Both the position numbers and the translations under genes were made by a program. Below are positions 1 through 12,138 of a stretch of DNA of 64,000 bases, piece after piece. Under the pieces are notes generated by a model that was given only the letters and a program-made list of their open reading frames with translations, did not search any database and was not told where the DNA came from. The DNA comes from Strongyloides papillosus. Lineage: Eukaryota; Nematoda; Chromadorea; Rhabditida; Strongyloididae. Numbering within the stretch: the first letter of the stretch is position 1; each line of letters begins with the position of its first letter. The stretch is taken from assembly GCA_005656395.1 (NCBI GenBank), contig SRSI01000077.1, positions 620,001-684,000 of the forward strand, in the 5' to 3' direction.

Positions 1-80
1 AAGATACTTTCGGTAGTGTTGACTAAAATAGTTGTATAAAAATGAATTAGAAAATTTTAAAAATAAAACAAAATACATAC

Positions 81-1483
81 ATTTGTTGTTGTCATTAATG
101 TTGTCATTGTTAAAACTGTTAATACACCAAGTGATATTCTTGCAGGAGTAGATTCTCTTCTAATCCAAAAAGATACCCAACTTATAATAACAATTAATAT
201 CGATGGTAGATATATCTATATATTAAATAATATATATAAATTTAATATTTTTTACCTGAATTATATAATATCCAATATTTCTTTTAAATAAAAATTGACA
301 GAATAATCTTGAATAACTTCCTGAAGTTAAATTTTCAATCTTACTTCCTAATCTAACATCTTGTAGTATAAATTGTGGTAACTCAAATTCCGATCTTGTA
401 ATTGATTCTTTTCCATTACTAAATATGTAGTATATATCAAGAATACTATATCCATAACTTTCGATTTCCAATGAACATAGCTGACTATCCATTGGAAATA
501 GTTTAAGCTAAAATGGAAAAAAATAAAGAACAGATATTCTATTAAATAATATTTGAACTTTTTTCTTTTCAATCATTTAAAAACTATCCTATGGGAATAA
601 GATTATTATAAAGTGAGTAGAGTTATCTAAAAACATTTTTTTAAAATAGATAAAGGAAGGAAGTATTATTTGAATAAAATGGTTGTTGGACATGGTGCAA
701 AGAGGGCTAACTTATGTAATTTTTTATCACTATGATTGTAAGTGATGATATATAAAATATGCCATGACATAATAAAATCAGTATCAATAACGAATGTTTA
801 AGTTATTGTCTATCTGTGGTTTAATTTTTATATATGAAAGTGTACGATTATTTATCAATACTTTACAAATAACATAAAAATTTTATATATGTGAAAAAAT
901 TAGATTAAATTTATATGAATTAAAACTTACTTTCATTGGACATGTTGCTGTTACTGTAAGTCTTTGTGATGTAAACACTCTTCCATCAGGATCTATTCTT
1001 AAAAATGAATTATGCGTCGTTGCCATATGAAAAGATGATTTTTTGGTATTTGGAAAAAATGTATCTGGTTTCCAAAGCTTTTCTAAATAATCAACACCTA
1101 CTGTTAGTGATTTAATATTATTGAAAGATTTTCCTAATTCTCCAAAAGCCAAACGATTATCTTTGTATGTTTGTCGTAAATAAAAATCTAAAGTGAAATC
1201 CTACAAATATAAGAATGATATCACTTTTAAAGAAAATATCAGAGAAATAATTTACCATATCAACCTCTGAGACGGCAGAAATAGAACTTATATGAAGAGT
1301 AATACCAACTTCAACAGCTTCCTCTCCGTACAAAGGACGTAATCTTTTATCATATCTTGTTGAATTAGTTAAATGATCAAGTATTTTAGATATAATAGCG
1401 GGATTAAACTTAGATTTCTTTTTTCCATGGCAATTAATAAATAAGCAAAAAAATAATAAGACAGTTGAAAAAATTTTCTTCAT
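81..1483 (-). CDS. Cys-loop ligand-gated anion channel subunit, GABA/glycine type (3' end outside window)
   Basis: Four exons are visible: 1483-1256, 1200-931, 507-256 and 215-81, all phase 0, giving 295 residues; the gene runs off the left edge after M2. The protein has a signal peptide (about residues 1-20), the agonist-binding ectodomain with [16 protein letters not shown], and a 13-residue Cys loop (C..FPMD.Q.C) built across the exon 2/3 junction. M1 ([17 protein letters not shown]) follows, then M2 carrying PAR before [13 protein letters not shown]. In this family PAR at the start of M2 goes with anion selectivity, so a chloride channel of muscle or neurons is expected. The [10 protein letters not shown] block is closer to GABA-A/RDL/LGC-37-like subunits than to GluCl subunits, but I cannot assign an ortholog. 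M3, M4 and the cytoplasmic loop are outside the window. Confidence 0.88.
508..930 (-). other. Intron of the Cys-loop channel gene (423 bases)
   Basis: This is the longest intron seen in the window's genes, between exon 2 (donor at 930) and exon 3 (acceptor just above 507) of the channel. It is A/T-rich and I see no gene, repeat or recognisable RNA in it. Confidence 0.7.
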
Positions 1484-4299
1484 AATTTAGTAATTATGGA
1501 ACATAGTAAATCTCAGATATGATAACTACTTTATACTTAAAAAATATAAAATATAAAAATGTCAAAGTCAATAACAGAAAACATTATTAGTTATTAAAAA
1601 TGGAAATAAGTTTAAAAAAAAATGAAAAATTATTTTTAGCTTGTTTTTATCACTTTTAAAATGTGATATATATTTTAAGTGTTACATATTTTTGACTTTA
1701 TTTTTACCCATATAAATAACTCCTGTGGTTGAGAAAAATAAGAAAAATTAAATAGACAAACTTTTTTTTATAAGAATATATTTACTATATTTTTGAAATA
1801 TATATAGTATAAAAAAGTTATGAAAAAGGAACAAATTTTAAACACTTTTCCCACTTATTTCAAAAACGAAGGCATATATTTTTATACAGTGAAATGAGAT
1901 GAATTATCTATTAAATGTATCTATTTTAAAATAAAAATATCACTAAATTTATAAAAATTTATATTTTTTAAATACATTACTTTTCTTGTACATACATGCA
2001 TATATGAACTGGTCTTTGAAACACTTAATTTTCATTTTTATAGTTCTTGACTTTTTAAAAAAGTTAAAGTAAAAGGGCGCACTGCAAATGATTAAGATTT
2101 AAGATGAATAAATTGGCATTTTATTATTTAGAAAGTAATGAGAAATTTTTAAAATTCACCAATATCTAACTATGTAAAAAAAAGGAAAGTACCCTTCAAT
2201 ATTTATATGATTTATGAATTTTAAATAAGTATATATATACAGTTTTTTTAAATTCATAATTTAAGGAAATCAAATAAAATGAGATTGAATTTATATTTCA
2301 ATCCTGTGTATAAAAATTAATCTTATATTAGTTAATAAAAATGAAAATTTTATTTAATACATTGCTAAATATAATCATTTTCTAATGGAACAGAATCTTA
2401 TCAGAACTGTTTAGCTCAATCATTCAAGTATAAACTAGTAATATATGAATTTTTTTTGATAAAATTTAAATAAGGTAGTATACTTCAATCTATTGATATT
2501 GTTTCGATAGGAACATTGAAATTAAAGTCTGGCAATATAATACTAATTAAACTTTACTAACAAATAACATGATTCATAGTCCTTGTATTGGCTATCCACA
2601 TTTTTATTCTCCATCATACTTTAAATTATATCTTTCAAGACTGTAAATTGAGGGGCTATAGAAATAAACTTTTTAATCAAAATATGATAGATTATGATGC
2701 ATCATTTACAAAATTCAGTTGATGTTTAACATTGGGAGAAAGTGTTGCATCACCAATACCAAAAATATTTGATACTTTACACTTTGTAGAATAAATTTTT
2801 TTATATTTAGCTTGCCATTTTTATCAACACATCAATTAAAATCTTTTGCACTTCGTAACCTAACATCTTAAAATGAATGAAGTGTTCAAACATGTAAATA
2901 TGAGAATTTTTCATCAACAAGATTTAGATGAGATATACCGTTATCATTTATTCATTTAAAAACTGCTCCATTTTTTAGTGGATCAACTATGATAAAAATA
3001 TTTTTGCATTTAAAGTAATTAGACTTTTTAATATGATTTAAAAGTGATTTTACGTATTTATCAACTCTAAAATTTTATTAATGTTTTAGCATAAATTATT
3101 TCCAAAAACTACTTCTTCCATTTTTTTTGAAAATTTTTCAAAAAAATGGTAGATTTTTTCTATGTCTTATCACACATAATTGGAAGATTTAGACAAGTAA
3201 ATGAGTATTTACCTTTCTTAAATTGTTCACTTTCTTAAAATGTTTTTCGATCAAATTTGTTAAATATATGAAAATAATACCCGTGTTTTTTTTCAATATT
3301 TCTATTTTATCATATCTAATTTGATAAATTGTAGCTTATTTTAAAATAATTATAGCTAATCTTATCATCATTTAAATTTTTAGATAAGTTTTTATATTGT
3401 ATTAGATCTTAATAACCATACTGTATCCATTTGACGATTTTTGGTAACGGAGTACTTCCATTAATTGTGGTAGCAAAAGTTTTTTGTAAAGCCTGTAACA
3501 AAAAGTATAAAGCTTGGTTGATAGTAATTTTTTTTTCTGTTTAATGATTGTAACAATTTCATTCGATAAAATTTTTGTTTGATTTTAAATAAATCATAAA
3601 TTAAAAGGATATTGGAAAGACAACGGTATAAAAATTATGAAAACTTTGTATTATTCTTTAAATTTAACTTTAATTAAATAAAGATAAATTCATTCATAAA
3701 AATGTTATCATTTAAGGAATGTCATAATTTTACAATATACTAACAATTACAATTTTAAAAATATACAAAGAATGTTTTTTTATACTTATGAAAAATTTCT
3801 TGAAAAATAAAACGTTTAAATTTGTGTTTTAACGATTCCACATTAAATATTAACTTAAACTAAAAGAATGATAAAAAAATAATTATAAATTGAAAAATTG
3901 GTTATTTATAATTTATTGATAAGGGTAAAAATACAATGAATATTTTTAATATTATAAATATTTAAAATAGGAGGGCAACCTTGACCGGATAACCGATATT
4001 AATAAGAAAAATAATTATTCAATAATTATTATTATTTTACTTGACAAAATATCTTTTAATTTGAATCTTAACAAATCTTTGAAATAAAATTTTTACTTGA
4101 GTTTATAGTGTAATAATATTTTTATAGAAATCTACTTAAACTTTGATGAGTCTTTTGAGTAATTTGATACTTACATTTAATAATACAAAAATGGGTCAGA
4201 AGGTATATAAATTTATGAGTTAATGGGAAAGTTGAACCAATCTCTTAAAATTTTCTTATTCTTATTCTTGTAATTTCCTTTTCAAGTTATTTTTTCATT
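1484..4299. other. Intergenic region, 2.8 kb, no gene recognised
   Basis: The stretch lies between the channel gene and the PAN-domain gene. It is A/T-rich and full of stops in all frames. The part from about 2480 to 3500 is slightly less A/T-rich and gives short broken open runs on both strands, which could be a decayed repeat or retroelement, but no diagnostic motif survives. The last 100 bases probably hold the promoter of the PAN gene. Confidence 0.5.
4202..4212 (+). promoter_or_regulatory. TATA-like box upstream of the PAN-domain gene
   Basis: GGTATATAAAT lies 88 bases before the ATG at 4300. TATATAAA is a good TATA match and the distance is plausible, but such words are common in DNA this A/T-rich, so this is only a candidate. 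Confidence 0.35.
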
Positions 4300-5866
4300 A
4301 TGATCAAAATACTTGTGTTATTTTTATTTATCTACTTAATTCTTGGTGATAATAACATCACTAATAAAAATATGCACAAAAGAAGGTAAGTTAAATATTC
4401 TATTTTTTACTTATTGAAGTTATAAAAATATTTTAGAAAGTATCGTAGAAAACCAAAATATGTATCAGAGGAAGATTTTCTTCTAACATCAACAACAGTC
4501 CAATCATCCTCTCATAATATTGATAGAATAGTAACAGAAGTAGCTGATATTTCTGATCCATGTTTCAGAAAATTTGCTCACACAACTATTTTCAATTCAC
4601 AGCCTTTTGAAAGAAAAAGTGGTATTTCGTTGAATGAGTGTAAAGAAAAATGCTTAAAAAATATTAAATATTTGCTTGACAAAAAACTAAATAAATTACT
4701 TAAATGCCAAAGTATTGTGTATAGTAAAGAAATTTGTGATTTATACAGTCATATTGGAGATGAAGGTACTTCGATACTTGTACGTCTTAATAATAGCCAT
4801 TATTTTGAGCCTTCAATGGAAAAAACATGCTTTGAGGAAAAGAAAAAAAGAAAAATCATGAATGTTGAATTAAAACAAACTCCAAAAAAAAATTATATAC
4901 CAAATTCAATTGAAGATCAAATTATTGAAAGTTCTTTCTATCCTACAAGTTTTAAAACTTCGAATAATATAAGAAGAAAACAACCATTTTTGTCAAAAAG
5001 TAGTACAATAAATATGGACATTTACTCTCCGAAATCTATAAGTATGGACATTAAAAGAAAAATTCCCCATAAAACTTGTGAACATGAAAATAAAGTTGAA
5101 AGGTATTTAAAAGTTTCTGGGTTTGAACTAATTAATAACAATGAAATAATACTGAAAAATACCAATTATGAAAATTGTTCAAATATTTGTAACCTCAATG
5201 AAATCAACAATGAGCCATTCAAATGTAAATCCTTTAATTTACTAGAAACCGTATGTATCTTATCATCAGAAAGAGCAGTTCCTTTAGGTAATGGACAACT
5301 AAAGAAAAATTTGACATCTAATTATTATGAAAAGATTTGTGTAGATAGGAATTTAGTGAAAGGTTGCCCAAATATTTTTGAAAGGTATCCTCAGAAGATA
5401 CTAGTTGGTTTTGCTGAAATGGTCATAGATGCATCATCATTTGAGGAATGTTTCAATATATGTTTAGAAGCAAAGAAAATTTTTGGTTTTTTTTGTCAAT
5501 CAGGAATGTATTATTTTGATGAAAGAACTTTGAATTGTATTTTAAACACAGAAACAAAGAATACACAATCTCCGCTATTTACAGATGAATTGCATGACAT
5601 TGTTGACTATTTTGAAACTGGTTGCACTAATGATATAAATATAGAGAATAAAGAAATACATAATAAAACTAGGAACAAAAAATTGTCTCCAAAAGAAAAG
5701 ATTCAACCTAAACGAGGTAAGTTTATTGTTATTTGAGAAAATTATATGCAATGATTTTTTATTTGTAGATATGGATGAAGGAACACTATTAATACCATCT
5801 CCAACTAAAGAAATAAACAAAGAATTTTTACAAAATATAAACCCTAAATGGATTGTGGTACAATAA
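4300..5866 (+). CDS. Secreted PAN/apple-domain protein
   Basis: Three exons, 4300-4385, 4437-5716 and 5769-5866, encode 487 residues; introns are 51 and 52 bases. The first exon is a clean signal peptide (MIKILVLFLFIYLILG). The mature chain carries about three cysteine-rich PAN-like modules: around residues 70-135 (ISLNECKEKCLKN), about 185-265 (NYENCSNICNL) and about 270-365 (SFEECFNICLEA). The xxxECxxxC helix with flanking cysteines is the PAN_1 hallmark. Nematode PAN proteins are secreted or apical matrix proteins that bind protein or carbohydrate. There is no transmembrane segment or ZP domain. Residues 365 to the end are Lys-rich and low in complexity. The domain family is a firm call; the specific function is not known. 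Confidence 0.82.
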
Positions 5867-6708
5867 AAAGAATAGAGGATTTTAAATTTCTATAATAATA
5901 ATTCTTTTACAGTTAAATATACAAATTAATTAAATTATTAAAGTTTTTTTTTAATTTAAAATTATATTTATGTAAACTGAATTAATTAATATTTATATTT
6001 CCCACCCATGTATCAATTATATAAAAAATCAAATTACGTTATAGTATATTAATTCAAATCAATATAAAATATTGTAGTTGATTAAATATTACTATAATAA
6101 TTCAAATGATTATATATTCCTAAATTAAAATATATCTTTCAATATTAAAATAATAATAAAAACAGATATTAATGGAACATTAACTTTAAAGTATTTATTC
6201 AAAATGTAGTAATATTTGGTATGTTATCAAACAAAATTTAACATGCCATTAAACATATTTCAATATTACGCCATAATTTATATTTAACACTCATAAAACC
6301 TGTTAAAATATATATCTTTAACCTTATCATTATTTTAATATGAAAACTCTTGTTAAATTATTTCTTTTACTATTTAAAATTTATTTAAATAATTAAAGAA
6401 AAGAGAAAGTAATAAAAAGACGAAAATTTAATGATTTAAAGGAAAATTAATAAAATCTTTTTGTAATATAAACACTTTTTTGAGAAATAAATTAATATTG
6501 ATGAAAAAGAAATAATGATATATAATTATAAATATAATTGTTTTTACTACAAAAGAAAGCAGTCCAAATGAAATGAAAATTAAGGATGCCTGAACTTTTA
6601 ATTGTATTTAAACACCTACAAAATTTTCTTCATATTTCTTTTTACTAAATTTTTAGAAACGTAAAACGTAACATTAATACAACTATTACATTTTATATTA
6701 CTACAATT
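5867..6708. other. Intergenic region between PAN-domain gene and collagen
   Basis: 842 bases, very A/T-rich, stops in every frame. The proximal part (about 6560-6700) is presumably the collagen promoter. I see no other feature. Confidence 0.6.
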
Positions 6709-7715
6709 ATGAATGAAAATCAAAAAGTTTCTCATGCTTATAAAAGATTCTTACTATTTTCTGTTTCAATTTCAACGCTTACTGTAATTATTTGCCTTTT
6801 TATTATACCATTATTTTTTAATTATCTTATGGAAATACAATGTTTAATGAAAGAGGATTCTAAGTATTGTGCTATTAAAACCAATAACATAAAAATTCAA
6901 ATTGAAAAAACAAAAATTTTAGTAGATAAAAGAAATTTTCCAAGAAGAAAAAGATTTATTGACCAATGTTGTGGTTGTGGAATAGGAGCTCCAGGCCAAG
7001 TAGGTTTACCTGGTCCCAAAGGAAAACCTGGTCTCGATGGTTTACAAGGAGAAAATGGAAAAAATGGTCCTGATGCTGCTTTATCAAAAGAATCATGTAA
7101 TCTTAAAAATTTTTTATATAATTTTATAAATTTTTTCAGTATTCATTGATTTCTGCTTTGAATGTGAAATTGGTAAGTCAAGAATATTATAAAATGTTCT
7201 ATATTTTTATTTTTAAAATGTTACCAAAAACTTTATTTCATAAATAGCATATCTTCGTATATTTTAACTATCTATTAAATTTAGGAGAACCAGGAAAGCC
7301 TGGTAGCACAGGATTAAAAGGAATGAAAGGAAAAGATGGCTTAAAAGGATCAAACGGCAAGCCGGGTCTTCCTGGAAAACCCGGACCTCGAGGAGATCCA
7401 GGAAAGATAGGAAGCCCAGGTATTCATGGTAATCCTGGTTCTCCAGGTCTTCCGGGTAAAAATAATATTATAATTGTATATGGATTGGATGGAATTCAAG
7501 GACCACCGGGACCACCAGGTTTAAAAGGAGAAGAAGGCCTCAGAGGAAGTGTAGGGAGAAAAGGAAATATAGGTCAGATGGGTTCAAAGGGCGAAAAAGG
7601 AAAACCAGGAGTTCCTGGTAAAAACGGTCTATCAGGACACCCTGGAATTGATGGAAAAGAAGGACAACATGGCATTTGCAATTGTCCGGTTCCGCGAACA
7701 GCACCAGGATATTAA
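6709..7715 (+). CDS. Nematode cuticle collagen
   Basis: Three exons, 6709-7096, 7140-7172 and 7285-7715, encode 283 residues. The second exon is only 33 bases and is needed to restore frame. The N-terminal region has the nematode cuticle-collagen layout: a membrane/signal segment at about 13-38, then RRKR at about 82-85, the usual place for furin-type processing. Gly-X-Y blocks follow, separated by cysteine clusters (CCGCG before the first block, FCFEC between blocks, CNC at the C-terminus) that would form the disulfides of the trimer. The main triple-helical region is interrupted by a non-collagenous stretch (NNIIIVY). Product: an extracellular structural protein of the cuticle, secreted by hypodermis around moults. 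Individual col gene orthology cannot be assigned from sequence alone. Confidence 0.93.
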
Positions 7716-8082
7716 CAATTATGAGTAACAAAAAATTATAATTAGTTATAAATAACATAGTTGTATATATTTTTAAAGAGATGCTTTCTTGCGTTTTCAA
7801 ATCTTCAAAATTATTGACTTTCTTTAGATTTTGTCATTAGTGAAATACCAATTTTATAAAACCTGTTTTTTAAATATTTATTAGAACATCAAAAAATGAC
7901 CTATCAGAGAAACCTGCTAATTTATACTATCACCTGCCAATCATTTTTAATATTTTTGCCTTCTCTTCCCTTACTTCCCAAAAACATGTTTAATATTATT
8001 AAAATATGTAACAAAATATTTATTTGTTATCTATGTATTTACAATTTCGAAAACATATATACATATATATTAAAAAAGAAAA
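7716..8082. other. Short intergenic region between convergent genes
   Basis: 367 bases between the 3' ends of the collagen and the BPI-like gene. It should contain both 3' UTRs and poly(A) sites. Nothing else is visible. Confidence 0.6.
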
Positions 8083-9813
8083 TTATAATCTAACTTCTGA
8101 AGCAGTTAACTGTCTTAAAAGTTTCTCATTTAATTTAAAATTTGTTTGTATTAACATTGCTCTTTCAATAATTCTTACACGCGGTTTGTCCAATTTGTAA
8201 AGTGGATGTATTGGAATTGGAATGCCTTCTTTTAACATATCATTAACCATTCGTTGTAATACTTCCTTTGTTAAAATACCGGCCTGATTAAGTTCTTGTT
8301 GTGTTATTACATTTGGTGACTCTGTTGTAAATTTCATATTTTCAATAGTTACTTTTGGTTTTGTCATTGTGTTAGATAGACGCATTTTCATTGAACTATC
8401 TACCTCAATTATAAATGATCCAAATGGCTTTTCTTCACCGTTACTCTCAATACCTAGAATTGTTATCTGACCAGCAATGTTAAACTTAACACCACCTGAT
8501 GTTTTATCATGAAATTTCATTACCGGTGCTTTAATTGTTTTATACAGCATAGCTAGTTCGCGATTTGGAAATGTTCTTTTCAATGTGGGAAATAGATCAC
8601 CCAGACAAAACAAAACACCGGAACTTATACTACATGATGATTTCATCATTGTTGAGAAATGTGGTGTTTTTGAATCAATTCTAGTATTGAATATTCCAAT
8701 AGTATGTCCATGATACATGAGAGTGTTTGGGACAAAATCTGAAACTATCAATTGCATCATCACACCATTTTTAACATCTTCTGGATAAATAAATTTATTT
8801 GCACCAAATGGTGTCCCACCTCTGCCATTAAGTGATATTTCGGAAACTGAGTCAATTTCCAAAATGTTATTAACTATCTTTGGTTCTCCAACTATTCCAT
8901 AGTCTAACAAAAGATTATTTGCTTTTGTTAAATTGAAACTTGATGATAAAGATCTTAATGCTTGTCTTTTTAATCTTAAATTTTCAACATTACGAATTTG
9001 CCTTCTCCTTAATGCCATTTTTGAAACTACTTCTTCTAGAATAGCTGTTTCTGCAAGAACATTCATAGGTAGTTTATTTGGAATTAGACTAAATCTATCA
9101 TTTATACGGTCCTCAATTATAATTTCTATTCTTGAACATATCATTGACTCAAGAATTTCATTATTTTTTTTCGCTATTCCTAGTTCGATTTTTTCTTTTT
9201 CATCAGCTTTTAGTAAATTTATATTAGCGGTTATTTTTGGTGTCACATCTTCTTTAATTTTACATGAATTTAGCTTTATATTTGGGATTCCGTGGTTATT
9301 ACTTAAAATATTTATTCCAAGTAAAACTTTAAAACCATTATTTGATAATGAAACATCACCCATGAAATTATTGTTTCCATTAATGTTACCATTTACTTTA
9401 CCATTAATATTAATTCCAAGATCAGAAACCTCGATAGAAACGTTATTTGGAGGAATTAATTTACTATTCACATTATGCTTACTTTCTTTCATTTCCATTT
9501 TTAAATTTTGTAATTCTACGTAACCACCATCAAATTGAACTTTTTGCGGAGGTAAATCGACAACAGCTGTAATAACTTCTGTTATCAAAATGTTGGCAGT
9601 AACTTTTGAAATAAATGAAACGCCATTACTTGTTAGTCTTATTTTAACACCAGGTAATCCTTGATTTTTTTCATCTTTCAATTGCTCAGGTATTGTTGTA
9701 ATAGAATAATATAATGATGGAAAGCATATTAAAAAAATCTATTTTAGTAGAAAAAATTAATTTATTATTAAATTTGCTATACTTACATTAAAAATATAAA
9801 TAAACGAATTCAT
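8083..9813 (-). CDS. BPI/LBP/CETP-family lipid-binding protein, secreted
   Basis: Two exons, 9813-9787 (nine codons) and 9738-8083, encode 560 residues. Joining them builds a signal peptide (MNSFIYIFN plus IFLICFPSLYY). The chain then follows the BPI/LBP pattern: GLPGVKIRLTSNGVSFISKV near the N-terminus, where BPI proteins have their first amphipathic strand and helix, and a second barrel in the C-terminal half ending in a PLYKLDKPRVRI segment. About 500 residues plus signal matches two-barrel family members. These proteins bind lipids or lipopolysaccharide in extracellular fluid; nematode members are little studied. Family assignment rests on pattern and length, since no catalytic motif exists in this family. 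Long antisense open frames over this gene are shadows. Confidence 0.75.
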
Positions 9814-11361
9814 AAGAAGTGTATGAAAAATTATCACTAATAACCTCCAGATCAGGTGATAGAAAAGAGAAGGTTAAAAATATAAGAATTGTAGAAATGA
9901 TTTTTGTTTAAATACTCTATATTGATAGCTGTTGAAAGAGGTAGAGTTAATTAAATAAGTTGTTATAGGTTATATCATGAAAAATTGTCAACTTTAAAAA
10001 AACCAAGACAATCCTCTTTTATAAATTAAACAACCCCTTGTATATTGGTATATTTTCATGTGTATAAAAAATATTCTATGAAATTATTTCTAATGTAGAT
10101 TTAACTTTTTTAATCATAATAAAAAGGTGGTAATAAAGATAAGAAAATTATTTTAAATTGATATTAAAAGAAGAGTTTGATTAGTTTTAATAAGTATGAC
10201 CTGATATTTTTCTTTTTATATTTATAATTAATCGTTATTTTTTAAATTGTATCTTTCTAATAAGTATTACAAAATCAAAGTAATAATTTTTGTAAATTAA
10301 AAAAAACTACTAATGATGTAGCATTATGATAGTAAAAGTTACAAACATTTTCTATTTTTTTATAATTACATATTTATTTTTGTATTACCTTTTTTAAACG
10401 TAAAAGTTAAAATAAATGATTTTATCTACCAAATAAAGTTATATCTAAATATGGCATTTGTGAAAAACAACATTCTAATTACTAAATGTTTTGACTTTAT
10501 TTATGATCAAGTTGTTAATTGTAAACATGATATTATAATTTATCACAGAAATTTTGTGAATATAAAAAATTATATTACCTATTTAAAATGTTCAAGGTAG
10601 CTTAATGACAAATTTGTTAATTATACCAAGTTTATTAGAATTAAATTGGTTATATAAATTATATAATATACTATTTTAATAACACATATCAAAATAAACA
10701 CTTTAATTATAATTCTTTACGCTTTCTCTTATTCTTTACAATATTAGTGTTAAAATTTTAACTACTTAGAAAGGATTAACGCAACGATATTTTTAAAAAA
10801 GGACTTTTTAAAATTGGTTTCACATAGATGAAATATATAATTTTTACCTGTGACGCTTGTTGCATCACTCATTTCTTAAAACTGTTTTGTATCTAAAATT
10901 TAGAAATTCTAGAAAAATGATATTTATGACTACACAAAAATAATCTTCAATATCATTTGTTATTATAGAATTTTTGTAGTTTAAAATCATACCTAATTTT
11001 TCTTTTTATTTCATGAAATATTCTTTTATTTTCCAATTTAAATTTAATCCATGATGTAATATAGATTAATTAGAAATGACATTTTCTCGAATCAAGTCAA
11101 AGTTCAAACAGGTTTTTGGTTGAATACTGGAACTTGAAAAATACTGGTTTATATCTCCCTCATTTTTATTTATTATTAGCGAATAGATTTTATCAAATAC
11201 AAAAATTCTCTTTTTATAATTAAAACACGTGTCCTAATAATGCTTAACCAAATGATTTATATCAATTACGTTATTAAAAAAAGGGAAAGATGATATGATA
11301 AAAAAACCGGAAATAACTTTTTATTATTATATATAGTAAAAAAGAAATTTACATAAACATT
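9814..11361. other. Intergenic region, 1.5 kb, nothing recognised
   Basis: A/T-rich, no open frame with coding character, no RNA gene or tandem repeat recognised. The part next to 9813 should contain the promoter of the BPI-like gene. Confidence 0.6.
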
Positions 11362-12138
11362 TTAATAGTAACGGGGCATTGCACGAACTTCTGCAAGAGT
11401 TTTATCTATTTTTTCTAAAAAACGATCTTTTGGCCTAGTTGTAAGCTGGACAAAGTTTGAACAAACAATTCTTGAATCTTGATTTTTCAAAAATTGGTGG
11501 TCCTTATACATATAAGGGGATAGTGGTGAGGAGTCAAACTGTTTATAATCAATTAACATTTGCCTATCGTTGTTTCTCCAATCATTTTTATCCTGTGCTT
11601 CAAATGATTTGAAAGCACCTTTACAATCTGTTGATGAATAAACCGGATATTCCCTTCTATTAAGAGTAGAAAAATATTCTGAGCTACATTTAGGTTTGTA
11701 CACAACATATTCAGAGTATTTCGTTTCTTTAGGTCTATTGATTCCTATTTCTGAATATAAATCATCTAATGGATCATGATGTTTTGTATCAAGATCTAGA
11801 TTCATGTCACCTATAAAATTAAAATAATTTATTAGATTATTACGTTTATAATTACCTAAATTATCTAGAGCATGTTTACCGAAATGTTGTTCCATTTTAA
11901 GCATTACTCTAGCAGAAATTCCTTTAGACGCTTCAGTTATACCTTGTGGCATTCTATATTCTTCAGGCAATGTATTATCTTTATTCTTTGAATCTGAATT
12001 TTTAAAGATGGACTTAATATAATCTTCATAACTATTTGTTATTGGCCCACCAATAGATGAATCAGTATCATATTGTTTATGAAGCCTGACATAATCCTTA
12101 CTTGGTTTATCTTCACTCCAACCAAGGTATGCTGACAT
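11362..12138 (-). CDS. Uncharacterised nematode protein, 243 aa
   Basis: Two exons, 12138-11856 and 11810-11362, are joined across a 45-base intron whose removal fuses DNLG to DMNLDLD. That intron happens to be a multiple of three and open, so the unspliced frame also reads through. The protein is hydrophilic, has no signal peptide or membrane segment, and is rich in Tyr, Asp and Lys. It starts MSAYLGWSEDKPSKDYVRLHK and ends in a helical FLEKIDKTLAEVRAMPRYY, which looks like a conserved motif. I do not recognise the family. Cytosolic or nuclear location is likely from composition only. Confidence 0.7.
   Translation of the reverse strand: MSAYLGWSEDKPSKDYVRLHKQYDTDSSIGGPITNSYEDYIKSIFKNSDSKNKDNTLPEEYRMPQGITEASKGISARVMLKMEQHFGKHALDNLGNYKRNNLINYFNFIGDMNLDLDTKHHDPLDDLYSEIGINRPKETKYSEYVVYKPKCSSEYFSTLNRREYPVYSSTDCKGAFKSFEAQDKNDWRNNDRQMLIDYKQFDSSPLSPYMYKDHQFLKNQDSRIVCSNFVQLTTRPKDRFLEKIDKTLAEVRAMPRYY

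Noticed and set aside
2480..3500. Degenerate retrotransposon (BEL/Pao or Ty3 type)
   Set aside because: A few short peptides on either strand looked vaguely like polyprotein fragments, but they lie on conflicting strands and frames, and no catalytic motif or terminal repeat was found.
7896..8093. 65-codon open frame after the collagen
   Set aside because: Composition is A/T-driven (Ile, Phe, Tyr, Asn), with no recognisable motif; it lies in the shared 3' region of two convergent genes.
8933..9523. 196-codon open frame antisense to the BPI-like gene
   Set aside because: It lies wholly inside the BPI-like coding exon on the other strand, gives a low-complexity Phe/Ser/Leu/Ile-rich product typical of antisense shadows, and has no family features.
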